In this document: positions 1-5,977 of the stretch, piece by piece
Numbering within the stretch: position 1 is the stretch's first letter
Layout of the letters: every line of letters begins with the position of its first letter
NCBI GenBank assembly: GCA_002503825.1
Contig: DASP01000008.1
Coordinates: 1-15,429 of the forward strand
Source of the DNA: Methanoregulaceae archaeon UBA467
GTDB lineage: Archaea > Halobacteriota > Methanomicrobia > Methanomicrobiales > Methanospirillaceae
Direction: 5' to 3'
Length of the DNA: 15,429 nt
Made by a program: the position numbers and the translations under genes
Notes under the pieces: generated by a model
The model's input: the letters and a program-made list of their open reading frames with translations, nothing else
The model's database searches: none
What the model was told of the DNA's origin: nothing

Positions 1-140
1 CCCAGGGAAAAACAGAACATGAAGCTGAAGAGAATGCAAAGGAAGCAATCGAAGCATATCTTGAATCATTCAGAAAAAGGCGAAAAAAGATCCCTGACCA
101 GCAGGGAGTAAGCATCCGGGAAATCGCGGTCGAAGTATAA
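1..140 (+). CDS. hicB: HicB-family antitoxin, C-terminal part (5' end outside window)
   Basis: The frame is open from base 3 to the TAA at 138-140 and gives about 45 residues. It reads G-K-T-E-H-E-A-E-E-N-A-K-E-A-I-E-A-Y-L-E and ends I-R-E-I-A-V-E-V. This matches the end of HicB/UPF0150 proteins, where a G-x-T-x-x-E-A-x-x-N-A-x-E-A-I block is followed by an Y-L-E-S helix and a final V-x-V strand. HicB neutralises the HicA mRNA interferase and usually represses its own operon. A hicA-like start follows six bases after the stop, which supports the call. The N-terminal half is not in the window. Confidence 0.75.
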   Translation, partial: QGKTEHEAEENAKEAIEAYLESFRKRRKKIPDQQGVSIREIAVEV

Positions 141-146
141 TTTTTG

Positions 147-284
147 ATGACAAAGATTCCCCTCCTTCCGGCGGGAAAAGTTATCAACGCCCTTATCAGG
201 CTTGGATTCCGCATCGATCACCAAAAAGGAAGCCATGTTGTCCTTAAAATCCTTATCCTGAAACTGAACGGGATGTGGCTGCCT
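147..284 (+). pseudogene. hicA: HicA-family toxin remnant, truncated
   Basis: ATG at 147 lies six bases after the hicB stop; an in-frame TTG at 144 is possible. The first 34 residues look like HicA: M-T-K-I-P-L-L-P, then a helix, G-F-R-I-D-H-Q and the catalytic-type G-S-H block (His about residue 30), which the family uses to cleave mRNA. After G-S-H-V-V-L-K the reading departs from the family. If one A is added to the A run near 246-249, the frame continues N-P-Y-P-E-T-E-R-D, closer to HicA, which suggests a one-base deletion. The usual second half (P-x-H then G-T-L) is absent because the sequence runs directly into the 3' end of the opposing relE gene at 285. The open frame to 413 is therefore only read-through. 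Probably inactive. Confidence 0.6.
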
Positions 285-542
285 TTAAATCTTCTCGTAC
301 ATATTCCGGCGGTGCCCAACGCGAACTACGAGGATCATAAGTTTTTGATGAATAATATCGAGAATAACCCGGTACTCTCCAACATGAACCGAATAGAGAG
401 GCGAATCTTTTAATCGGTACACCGATTTAGCCGGGTCGTCCTGGATCTGCTCCAGAGTCGAGATTATCCGGACAACTACATTCTTTGGCAATTTTTTTAA
501 GTCCTTCACCGCCCGTGGGGAGATAATAATCTCGTAGGACAT
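285..542 (-). CDS. relE: RelE/ParE-superfamily toxin
   Basis: This 85-residue protein has the usual RelE length and layout: an N-terminal strand (Y-E-I-I-I-S), an A-V-K-D-L-K-K-L-P helix, a central L-K-D-S-P-L-Y block, E-Y-R-V-I-L-D, and a C-terminal R-V-G-H-R-R-N-M-Y. The last motif supplies the basic and aromatic residues (His77, Arg78, Arg79, Tyr82) where RelE enzymes contact and cleave mRNA on the ribosome. Its ATG (542-540) lies one base after the stop of the upstream antitoxin, so the pair is translationally coupled. Whether it acts as RelE (mRNA cleavage) or ParE (gyrase) cannot be settled here; the C-terminus favours RelE. Confidence 0.8.
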   Translation of the reverse strand: MSYEIIISPRAVKDLKKLPKNVVVRIISTLEQIQDDPAKSVYRLKDSPLYSVHVGEYRVILDIIHQKLMILVVRVGHRRNMYEKI

Positions 543-543
543 T

Positions 544-783
544 TCAGGAGAGCCCTAATTCTTTTTTGGCGTCTTTCAGAGTGTAATACTTGCCGTCCCG
601 GATCTCTTCCAGCGATTCGGCGATTGCAAGGCGGTCCTCTTCGGTCAATGGTTCCGGATCGGTCATGCGGTCAAGCAACCGGCCGATCACCGTGTCATAG
701 GACTCTTTCGGATGGGTCTTCAGCTTATTCAGCCTCTCCCGGTTTTTGAGACTGATCCGCAGACATGGTGTAGACGATGGCAT
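544..783 (-). CDS. RelB-like antitoxin partner of the adjacent RelE
   Basis: The likely protein is 79 residues from ATG at 783-781. It opens with a short strand (L-R-I-S-L), continues R-E-R-L-N-K-L-K-T-H-P-K-E-S-Y-D-T-V-I and ends L-K-D-A-K-K-E-L-G. This matches an archaeal antitoxin type with an N-terminal DNA-binding strand/helix part and an acidic C-terminal helix that wraps the toxin. It is clearly related to the antitoxin at 6791-7048. The frame is open back to 924, but the upstream part is arginine-rich and unlike the family. A TATA-like element (on the minus strand, about 812-805) lies 22-30 bases before ATG 783, which favours a nearly leaderless message from that start. The TGA stop is followed one base later by the toxin ATG. 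Confidence 0.7.
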   Translation of the reverse strand: MPSSTPCLRISLKNRERLNKLKTHPKESYDTVIGRLLDRMTDPEPLTEEDRLAIAESLEEIRDGKYYTLKDAKKELGLS

Positions 784-892
784 ACATGAGTATACACCTG
801 TAGGCATATTATCGCTTCGGGCAGGACTTCTTCTGCGTTTCATGATGAGAATGTGGCATGTTCTATTAACCTGGAAATGCCTGATCCAATAA

Positions 893-1098
893 GATACACC
901 GGCCTGATTCCGGGGATTGCTCAATTATTATCAAGGGTCCTGATCGGAATTGACGCAGTCTCCAGAAGTGCCATCTTGCATTGCGGTATCACCGGGGATT
1001 ACTGCATCCTTACCGTCCGGGACGATCCCCGTCACAATGTGCTTACCGGCCTGCTGCTTATCGCCGGGGGAGGGAGGTGCGGGTTGATAAAAGGGTGA
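893..1098 (+). pseudogene. Degraded copy A of the recurring small membrane protein
   Basis: Aligned with the copy at 5234-5527, this stretch keeps codon register through L-I-G, then C-G-I-T-G-D-Y-C-I-L-T, a D-D spacer and L-L-L-I-A-G. The first segment is shortened, the central hydrophobic segment is interrupted by D, R, S and H residues, and the end is lost to a short deletion before G-G-G-R-C-G. An open frame exists from ATG 853, but its first dozen residues do not match the other copies. It lies upstream of, and partly merges with, the duplicated fic cassette. The copy at 9622-9785 occupies the same position before the second fic gene. It is probably a non-functional remnant. Confidence 0.55.
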
Positions 1099-1169
1099 GG
1101 GGTTTGAACCAGGAAGCTGCACCGGCGGTGAGAAGGGGTGTCCGTATCCGCATCTGCCAGGGCCAGGGA

Positions 1170-1286
1170 ATGAAACATACCATAGATTCATTTCTTTTCA
1201 GATATAAGGCCGGCTCACGCCCCGCCTTCGTGATCAGGACAGGGAAAGCATTAACAAGCCACCCCGACAATATATCGGATAACTAA
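1170..1286 (+). other. Possible 38-codon small ORF upstream of fic copy 1
   Basis: ATG at 1170 opens a frame of 38 codons ending at TAA 1284-1286, 19 bases before the fic ATG. The peptide begins M-K-H-T-I-D-S-F-L-F-R-Y-K and is basic in its first half; it resembles nothing I recognise. The same frame is present without any change at 9877-9993. A GGGA lies directly against the ATG, too close for a standard ribosome binding site. It could be a small antitoxin-like partner or leader peptide, or an accident in the conserved promoter region. I favour non-coding unless expression or conservation elsewhere shows otherwise. Confidence 0.25.
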
Positions 1287-1300
1287 AAAATTACCCGATA
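1273..1300. promoter_or_regulatory. Inverted repeat and TATA-like box before fic copy 1
   Basis: The arms TATCGGATAAC (1273-1283) and ATTACCCGATA (1290-1300) are inverted matches at 9 of 11 positions around an A-rich six-base centre. They sit directly downstream of a TATA-like AATATAT at about 1269-1275. That box is about 30 bases before the fic ATG (1306), so transcription would start at or just before the ATG and the inverted repeat would cover the initiation region. No ribosome binding site is seen. This is the layout of a repressor operator on a leaderless promoter; the repressor is unknown, possibly the Fic C-terminal winged helix itself. The element is identical in copy 2. Confidence 0.5.
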
Positions 1301-1305
1301 CCGAT

Positions 1306-2217
1306 ATGTCCTCAGAGTATATTCTCCTGGATGAGAGGATCCGGCAGAAAAAAGAGCTTCTCGATGCACTCCGGCCACTTCCTGCGGACGTTGTCCGGCA
1401 GCTGTACGATGAGGTCCGGCTCCTGCACACGTACAACTCCAATGCAATTGAAGGAAACACCCTCACGCTCTCCGAGACAAAGGTCGTGCTCGAAGAGGGG
1501 ATCACAATTGGAGGAAAGACGATACGGGAGCACCTTGAGGCCACGAACAATGCCCGGGGATTTGATCTCATTCTCAGGATGGCAGAGGACAGGGTCCCGG
1601 TCAGCCATGTGACGGTTCAGAAGATCCATGAAGTGGTCACCCTGGGAATCCTGGAGCATCCCGGGTGTTACCGGACAAAGAATGTCAGGATCAGCGGAGC
1701 TGCCCGTTCTCCCCCGGACTGGCATTCTGTAGTCCGTGATCTTGACCTCCTTTTTGCCGGACTATCAACGCATACGGAGGATGTGATACGGACTTCCGCG
1801 GTCCTTCACCACCGTTTTGTTGCTATTCACCCGTTCATCGACGGGAATGGCAGGGTTGCCCGCCTCCTCTCGAACCAGTACCTGGTCCGGGAAGGATACC
1901 CCCCGCTTGTCCTTGAAAAAGAAAGACGGATGCAGTATTACCAGTCACTCCGGCAGGCTGACCTCGGGAACCCGGACCCGTTTCTCCTGTTCATTGCCCA
2001 TGCTGAGAACGATGCCCTTTCCCGGTTCCTTTCAGTAGCCGGGGGGAGAGACCGTCTCGTCCCGCTCAGCGAGCTGGCCGATGCATCCCCCTATTCGCAG
2101 GAATACTTAAGCCTTGCTGCCCGCAAGGGGCTCCTTGACGCAACGAAGATCGGAACTGCCTGGCACTCGACACTCCGTGCACTTGACTCCTACCGACGGC
2201 GACATGGCAGGAAATGA
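1306..2217 (+). CDS. Fic-family AMP-transferase with winged-helix C-terminus, copy 1
   Basis: This 303-residue protein has the full Fic active-site motif H-P-F-I-D-G-N-G-R-V-A-R at 175-186. His175 is the expected base and Asn181/Arg183/Arg186 the ATP-phosphate binders used to transfer AMP to a target hydroxyl. An S-N-A-I-E-G inhibitory motif lies at 45-50. Placed N-terminal to the Fic core it marks a class II enzyme, where Glu49 blocks ATP until released. A flap region with T-K-N-V-R-I-S-G is at about 124-131. Residues about 250-300 (P-L-S-E-L-A ... Y-S-Q-E-Y-L ... R-K-G-L-L) form the winged-helix-like tail common in this subfamily. ATG 1306 has a TATA-like box about 30 bases upstream and no evident ribosome binding site. 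All catalytic residues are present, so it should be active. The protein target is unknown. A second copy with eight amino-acid differences is at 10013-10924. Confidence 0.92.
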   Translation: MSSEYILLDERIRQKKELLDALRPLPADVVRQLYDEVRLLHTYNSNAIEGNTLTLSETKVVLEEGITIGGKTIREHLEATNNARGFDLILRMAEDRVPVSHVTVQKIHEVVTLGILEHPGCYRTKNVRISGAARSPPDWHSVVRDLDLLFAGLSTHTEDVIRTSAVLHHRFVAIHPFIDGNGRVARLLSNQYLVREGYPPLVLEKERRMQYYQSLRQADLGNPDPFLLFIAHAENDALSRFLSVAGGRDRLVPLSELADASPYSQEYLSLAARKGLLDATKIGTAWHSTLRALDSYRRRHGRK

Positions 2218-2384
2218 CCGGGTCGATCTCATGCTCCCTGGTTTTGCGAATACAATGGCAGATGAAAAAGACGGATTATAATAGACATTTCTATTCCCAG
2301 GACCGGGTACATCATACCCGTAACGGGAGCATCTCCTGCCAGGGTACGCGGAACCACAAAAGAGACGTATTTGTTGATAATAAA

Positions 2385-2431
2385 GTAGTATACTGCTGCT
2401 GCTCTCCAGGGGACTGGTGTGCGGGGTGGGG
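2385..2431 (+). repeat. Possible 3' scrap of the small membrane protein behind fic copy 1
   Basis: The stretch with C-T-G-C-T-G-C-T followed by GTGCGGGGTGGG resembles the last coding part of the small membrane protein (L-L-x-A-G-x-x-x-C-G-W). The match is short and clearer in copy 2 (11092-11150), where L-L-P-A-A-G-L-V-C-G can be read. It coincides with the right edge of the duplicated cassette. If real, the cassette is bracketed by pieces of the same gene, as expected if fic was inserted into it. The similarity is weak enough to be chance. Confidence 0.3.
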
Positions 2432-2441
2432 TTGATTTCAC

Positions 2442-2474
2442 GGGATTAATTACCGGGGACCGGTCATTAATCCC
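2442..2474. terminator. Strong hairpin between convergent genes
   Basis: The arms GGGATTAAT (2442-2450) and ATTAATCCC (2466-2474) pair perfectly. Inside them ACCGG (2452-2456) pairs with CCGGT (2460-2464) around a three-base loop, leaving a single T/C mismatch. That gives 14 base pairs in 33 bases. It lies between fic copy 1 and the end of the minus-strand gene at 2545, so it could separate convergent transcripts. There is no T-run on either side, and it begins about ten bases after the duplication ends, so it may instead be a recombination-related palindrome. Copy 2 lacks it. Confidence 0.45.
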
Positions 2475-2544
2475 CAGCTGACCGGGCTATGATACCCTGG
2501 ACCTGAATTTTCGTTCAGAGACCGTGGTCTGCGGGTATATTCTG

Positions 2545-3507
2545 TTACCGCCGTTTCTTCCCGCCCGCCATCCGGACCTTCTGATCGGTCCCGGCAAGGA
2601 TGTCGCGCTTCCTTAATTCGGCCACGACCGCTGTGACCATCTCTTTCCCGATTTCAAGGGTGACTGGTGTCGCGTCATCCGTGGCCTTTACCTCCAGCCC
2701 GTCGAGATGCCCTGCCAGGCTGGCAACATCGATACTCTTCTCCTGCTCGACCTTGTAGAGGAGGGTGGAGACAAGGAGCGATTTTTGGGCGAGGTTATCT
2801 GCGACTGCCCACAGCACTTCTTCGGGTACGGAGAGGTCCTCGAGCAGGTCCAGCACTTCATCCGTGTCGCAGGTGAGGTGGATGAGGGGGTCTGCTATCA
2901 CGACGTGGAGAAGAGAGTAGTGGCAGGAGAGCTTCGTGGTCATGCCGGTCAGTGCGTCAGGATCGATTTGAGGGACATTTTCAATTTCGAGTTCTACGAT
3001 AAGCGATCCTTCCGGGATCACCGTATCCAGGTGGAATCCTTCCTGGTCTTCGCTTATTGCCCGGTTCTGTATGAGGAGGACCAATGCCAGGGACCGGGCC
3101 GCAGGCCGGCCGATCTCCTTTGAAATCTCCAGGTTTCCCCGTATCCCGGAGTCCTTCGCCCGGTCAATGAACTCTTGTATATCGGTGACTATATCCCTGC
3201 GGGTGAAGATGAGGTCGCCCGGGTTTTTTCCTGCTATTATTTCATGGAGAACGTCCCGGGTATTTCGATAGAACTCTTCGGCGTTCCGGAACCAGGCTGC
3301 ATCCGTTTCTGCTCCGTCCTCTTCGCACCGGACGGCCTCTGTCCCGAGCCATGGGATTATCTGATCGATGGTCCCGGTCAGGAACTCCGTTTCACTGCAG
3401 ACCGCCTGGACCTCCTTCCGGCAGGGGCAGCCGTTTTTTCGGAGAAATGCAACAAAGGTGGCGGCATCTTCCGAACCGGTGAATATCACGCGCTCTTCAA
3501 GCACCAT
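2545..3507 (-). CDS. Hypothetical protein, 320 residues, unrecognised
   Basis: A long minus-strand frame starts at ATG 3507-3505 and ends at TAA 2547-2545. A TATA-like TTTTAA (complement of 3531-3536) lies 24-29 bases before the ATG, consistent with a leaderless transcript. The protein is acidic, soluble, without signal peptide or membrane segments. It starts with a strand-helix pattern (V-I-F-T-G-S-E-D-A-A-T-F-V-A-F-L-R-K-N-G) and has Cys28/Cys30, which could reflect a small metal site or nothing. The last 60 residues look like a helical or winged-helix segment (G-K-E-M-V-T-A-V-V-A-E-L-R-K-R-D-I-L) with a basic tail. The codon usage resembles the neighbouring genes and the length argues that it is real. 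I do not recognise the family. It stands alone between fic copy 1 and decayed DNA. Confidence 0.65.
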   Translation of the reverse strand: MVLEERVIFTGSEDAATFVAFLRKNGCPCRKEVQAVCSETEFLTGTIDQIIPWLGTEAVRCEEDGAETDAAWFRNAEEFYRNTRDVLHEIIAGKNPGDLIFTRRDIVTDIQEFIDRAKDSGIRGNLEISKEIGRPAARSLALVLLIQNRAISEDQEGFHLDTVIPEGSLIVELEIENVPQIDPDALTGMTTKLSCHYSLLHVVIADPLIHLTCDTDEVLDLLEDLSVPEEVLWAVADNLAQKSLLVSTLLYKVEQEKSIDVASLAGHLDGLEVKATDDATPVTLEIGKEMVTAVVAELRKRDILAGTDQKVRMAGGKKRR

Positions 3508-4235
3508 GCATAGGTACTGGAGTTCGGGGGTTAAAATGGAGGCAGGTTTCTCTCCGGCAGAGGGTATAACAGGGCTGCCCGGTCATTAGCCGGCCATGCA
3601 GTATGTACACAAAGAAGTTCCTGTCGTGAGTTCTTTTGTTGAAGCAATGGAATAACAGGACCAGCGGTATTTCCCCTGCTCACTGCCCTCTTCGACCCCA
3701 ACCCATTGAATCCACCCTGGGAATGCATGAGATCAGGTGATGATTATCCGGCTGTCCACCCCTGGAATTTTTGTCACTGTTGACGGATACTCGCATGTTG
3801 AATTATGACTACGGGCTACGGAACGATCCCTTTCTCTATCAGTTAAGACCGGACGGGTCCTTTTCCCGGGTGGTAAATGAGGGGTATGATCCCACTTGCA
3901 CGCCCGGACCCCTTCCCGGAAGGATGCACGCGCAGGGTCAGTTCACGGTGCATCGGTTGCAGTCATTTCGGGGGGTGTGACCCTGACAGGGAAGACCTGG
4001 AGAATACCGGCGATGGACCCGGGTATGGTACTGATCGTGAAAAAATCCCTGGCAATGAGGAGTCAGCACGGATATCCCATTGAGACGCCCCCCTGCCGGA
4101 AAATCATTTCCCGCAGATGTCCGGAGTCACCCTCTTCCCCCTCATTTGATTTTGCCGGGTTTAAACATTCCCCGCAGATGTACGGAGTCCCCCCCTGTAC
4201 CACCACTCTCATGCCTGTGTCGTGCGTGAGCCGTG
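3508..4235. other. Decayed intergenic DNA, no supportable gene
   Basis: About 730 bases between the 320-residue gene and the degraded small-membrane-protein copy B. Several open frames of 65-157 codons cross it, but they are proline- and arginine-rich, overlap one another and contain no motif I recognise. They look like chance frames in GC-rich sequence. The only structure I see is the direct repeat at 4105-4192. I read this as the remains of older insertions. Confidence 0.45.
4105..4192 (+). repeat. Two-copy degenerate direct repeat, 61-base spacing
   Basis: A block with CATT(T/C)CCCGCAGATGT and then CGGAGTC begins at 4105 and again at 4166, exactly 61 bases later, with few mismatches over about 27 bases. 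The spacer is AT-richer. Only two units are present and neither matches elsewhere in the window. It may be a target-site or tandem-duplication scar. Confidence 0.5.
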
Positions 4236-4349
4236 ATACAATGCATCCTGACTGCCGCCCTGCCTCCCCGGACGATGTGCTTCGGGGGTTTACTGCTGAT
4301 CGCCCGGGTGGCTATATGCGGGTGGGGGAACCGGGTACGGGCCGGGTAA
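4236..4349 (+). pseudogene. Degraded copy B (C-terminal part) of the small membrane protein
   Basis: Read from 4236 the frame gives Q-C-I-L-T, twelve linker residues, then G-L-L-L-I-A-R-V-A-I-C-G-W-G-N-R-V-R-A-G and a TAA at 4347-4349. The open copies at 5234-5527 and 6270-6605 have Y-C-I-L-T, a linker of the same length and G-M-L-L-x-A-G-A-A-x-x-G-W-A-N, so there is no net indel. An in-frame TGA just upstream (4227-4229) cuts it from any N-terminal part, so it is a remnant. Its 3' flank also matches that of copy D (see 4392-4450). Confidence 0.55.
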
Positions 4350-4391
4350 AAGCGGGAACGTGCGGATGAAGTGAACGTCCCGGTCTGACCG

Positions 4392-4450
4392 CCGGCTCGT
4401 AAAAAGACACAGAGAGATTGCACCGTTTTGAGGTCAATAAGAGGAAAAAT
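4392..4450 (+). repeat. 3' flank shared by copies B and D of the small membrane protein
   Basis: CCGGCTCGTA, then AGACACAGAGA, ATTGCA and, after a diverged gap, an A-rich tract ending TACG are found here and at 6633-6694 in the same order and spacing. Both lie just after a small-membrane-protein copy and before a TA operon (hicBA here, relBE there). The repeating unit therefore extends beyond the coding part. Confidence 0.55.
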
Positions 4451-4683
4451 ACGTTGCTCAAGGGCTATAATGTGACAGATAGTATAATACCCCTTTTTCT
4501 GCCACCCCATATTTTACTGGCTTGTATCAGTAAATACCCGGCTCACAACAATCACAGCCCTACGAACTGCCAGGATGATTTCCCCCGGGCTGCCTTCGAT
4601 CCGGTTGTTGAATGATGTGTCTTCAGGTCAGGTTTATAGTCATAAAGATCAAATACAACGCTTGTCCTGAGAGATGCATTTAC

Positions 4684-4908
4684 ATGCTCGTTAAATTTGA
4701 AATATACAACGATGGTGAGTTCTGGTGTGCTCGTGGCATCGGGGTCGATATCTTCACGCAGGGTAAAACTCTTGATGAACTCACGGTGAATATCCAGGAT
4801 GCAGTAGGTCTACATTTTGAAGAGTGCATCGATGCCGGAGAATTGATAACGATTGTTTCCCTGACTGAATTCCAGGTTGGTTCTGTTGCCAAAATCTCCG
4901 GTTGTTAG
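4684..4908 (+). CDS. hicB: HicB-like antitoxin
   Basis: ATG 4684 gives 74 residues: M-L-V-K-F-E-I-Y-N-D-G-E-F-W-C-A-R-G, then F-T-Q-G-K-T-L-D-E-L-T-V-N-I-Q-D-A-V. This is the HicB/UPF0150 fold signature, a partial RNase-H-like domain with a G-x-T-x-x-E-x-x-x-N-I-x-x-A helix. It should bind and silence the HicA encoded next to it. The frame is open back to ATG 4612, but those residues do not fit the family. A GAGAG lies about 10-14 bases before ATG 4684, and a TATA-like TTTATAG at about 4631 fits a short leader. It has no visible C-terminal DNA-binding domain. Its 3' end overlaps hicA by 23 bases. Confidence 0.75.
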   Translation: MLVKFEIYNDGEFWCARGIGVDIFTQGKTLDELTVNIQDAVGLHFEECIDAGELITIVSLTEFQVGSVAKISGC

Positions 4909-5128
4909 CGGTCATGATCTTCTGAAGATGCTGAGTCTTATAGGCTATTCCACCCTCCGGCAGAGGGGGAGTCATGTTCAGATGACCAAAAGAACAAGTG
5001 CAGGGGAGCACCGGATTACAATTCCTCTGCACGATGAGATTGCCAGGGGAACCCTGAACGATATTATTCAAAAAGTGTCATTATGGAACGGTATTCCAAA
5101 AGAAACTCTTCTTGAGATGCTACGATAG
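4886..5128 (+). CDS. hicA: HicA-family mRNA interferase toxin
   Basis: From TTG 4886 the protein is 80 residues and starts M-P-K-S-P-V-V-S-G-H-D-L-L, matching the usual HicA opening. It keeps R-Q-R-G-S-H (catalytic-type His30) within the double-stranded-RNA-binding-like fold, then I-P-L-H and A-R-G-T-L-N-D-I-I, both typical. An upstream TTG at 4877 is also in frame; I chose 4886 by family alignment. The start lies inside the antitoxin gene, so translation is coupled. Unlike the remnant at 147-284, this copy is intact. HicA cleaves mRNA when HicB is lost. Confidence 0.8.
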   Translation: MPKSPVVSGHDLLKMLSLIGYSTLRQRGSHVQMTKRTSAGEHRITIPLHDEIARGTLNDIIQKVSLWNGIPKETLLEMLR

Positions 5129-5233
5129 TCCCCGGAAAATATACCTTTTAATCAGGTTTTTTCTGCAGGATGATAATCATCCGGACAGAAACATTCACGC
5201 AAGACGACCGCCGTCTTTACACAGCCCATAACG

Positions 5234-5527
5234 TTGGTGTGGATCTGTGCAGCGGCCATCCTGCTGGTATTGATCACGATCTACCGGTTCCGGGGACCGG
5301 GGATCATTCACAGAAATGCCAGGTTATTTTTTGCGATTTCATGGATTCTGATTGGCACTGTCGGAATATGCGGTCTCGCCATCGTCTGTTGCGGCATCAC
5401 CGGGGATTATTGTATTCTTACCGGGTGGGACGATTCCCTTAACAATGCGCCTGCCGGCATGCTGCTGCCCGCCGGTGCGGCCATATGCGGGTGGGCGAAC
5501 GGGGTGAGATGTCCTGAAAAATATTGA
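5234..5527 (+). CDS. Small membrane protein of unknown family, copy C
   Basis: The frame gives up to 97 residues from TTG 5234, or one fewer from GTG 5237. It has three hydrophobic stretches: about 4-17 (A-A-A-I-L-L-V-L-I-T-I), about 31-53 (L-F-F-A-I-S-W-I-L-I-G then I-C-G-L-A-I-V-C-C-G-I) and about 74-88 (A-G-M-L-L-P-A-G-A-A-I-C-G-W). R-F-R-G-P-G-I-I-H-R-N joins the first two, and T-G-D-Y-C-I-L-T-G-W-D-D follows the second. Compared with copy D the changes are largely hydrophobic-for-hydrophobic and there is no indel, which supports a real protein. The start is weak: no ATG occurs in this frame, and the nearby ATG 5170 is in another frame, so the gene may be 5'-truncated. Function unknown. 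It sits between hicBA and vapBC. Confidence 0.5.
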   Translation: MVWICAAAILLVLITIYRFRGPGIIHRNARLFFAISWILIGTVGICGLAIVCCGITGDYCILTGWDDSLNNAPAGMLLPAGAAICGWANGVRCPEKY

Positions 5528-5539
5528 AATGTTTCAGGA
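5512..5539. terminator. Inverted repeat between copy C and vapC
   Basis: TCCTGAAA (5512-5519) and TTTCAGGA (5532-5539) are perfect 8-base arms around a 12-base AT-rich loop. It overlaps the last codons of the plus-strand small membrane protein and lies 40 bases past the end of minus-strand vapC. A two-way terminator for convergent genes is the simplest reading; no long T-tract supports it. Confidence 0.4.
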
Positions 5540-5578
5540 ACACCCTCCTGCACACTTCAAATCGAAGAATGATCTTTG

Positions 5579-5977
5579 TTATATCTCATCAGTCTGTCGA
5601 AACGGATTGTAAATCCGGAGTCCGTTCACATTCACAAAGTCTTTCTCGTTCCGTGTGACGAGTATTGCATCCAATGATTGTGCCGATGCCGCAATGACCG
5701 CATCAGGCAGAGAGATTGATGCATACCTTCGTATATCAATCGTCTTTTCTGCAAGGGTATCAGTGAGGGGTAAGCACCGGGCACAATCCAGCAGTTGACC
5801 AGCCTTGACAAGTCCTTCCGGTGTATGTCCTTTCCAGCCCAGAAGTTCGATCCTGGTGATAATAGAGATATTGAATGATTCCTGTAAAATGGTGTCAATG
5901 GTGGGTTTCTCTTCCGGTACCAGTGCCCCGGCGAGATAATATATGAGAATATTGGTATCGATGAGATATGCAGTCAT
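5579..5977 (-). CDS. vapC: PIN-domain ribonuclease toxin, VapC family
   Basis: From ATG 5977-5975 the protein has 132 residues, the usual PIN length. The acidic metal-binding residues are in place: Asp7 in L-I-D-T-N-I-L-I-Y-Y-L, Glu44 in I-T-R-I-E-L-L-G, Asp92 in L-P-D-A-V-I-A-A-S-A and Asp113 in T-R-N-E-K-D-F. VapC enzymes use Mg2+ or Mn2+ at this site to cut tRNA or rRNA. The start overlaps the antitoxin stop as ATGA, so the two are coupled. A longer start four codons upstream is possible but lies inside the antitoxin gene. Nothing appears broken. Confidence 0.9.
   Translation of the reverse strand: MTAYLIDTNILIYYLAGALVPEEKPTIDTILQESFNISIITRIELLGWKGHTPEGLVKAGQLLDCARCLPLTDTLAEKTIDIRRYASISLPDAVIAASAQSLDAILVTRNEKDFVNVNGLRIYNPFRQTDEI

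Larger units (their letters stand above)
1166..2431 (+). repeat. Fic cassette, copy 1 of a 1.27-kb direct duplication
   Basis: Bases 1166-2431 match 9873-11138 at a constant offset of 8707 with no insertion or deletion. Reading the two copies against each other, 1167-1305 is identical, the fic frame differs at about 15 of 912 positions, and the 3' flank differs at about ten positions. A more diverged match (roughly 80%, with indels) continues leftward to about 970, inside the degraded small-membrane-protein copies. The match ends abruptly at 2431. No transposase or terminal inverted repeats are visible, so the mode of duplication is unknown. Confidence 0.9.

Noticed and set aside
144..413. 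Full 89-codon frame as one complete HicA-like toxin.
   Set aside because: Only the first 34 residues resemble HicA; beyond 285 it is antisense to relE.
2214..2435. 73-codon frame overlapping the fic stop as ATGA, with an extended version at 10921-11235, resembling a coupled partner gene.
   Set aside because: The substitutions between the two copies that I could place in this frame all change an amino acid, and the composition is rich in C, R, W and H. That is not the pattern of a conserved protein; it is read-through of the cassette flank.
4105..4192. Possible CRISPR array.
   Set aside because: Only two imperfect units at 61-base spacing, no further repeats and no cas genes nearby.
3896..4369. 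157-codon plus-strand frame in the decayed region.
   Set aside because: Proline/arginine/serine-rich, no recognised motif, and its end overlaps the degraded membrane-protein copy B in a different frame.
5170..5442. ATG-started 90-codon frame covering small membrane protein copy C.
   Set aside because: It is out of frame with the hydrophobic reading that is conserved between copies C and D and gives a G/H/P/D-rich sequence with no pattern; treated as a shadow frame.
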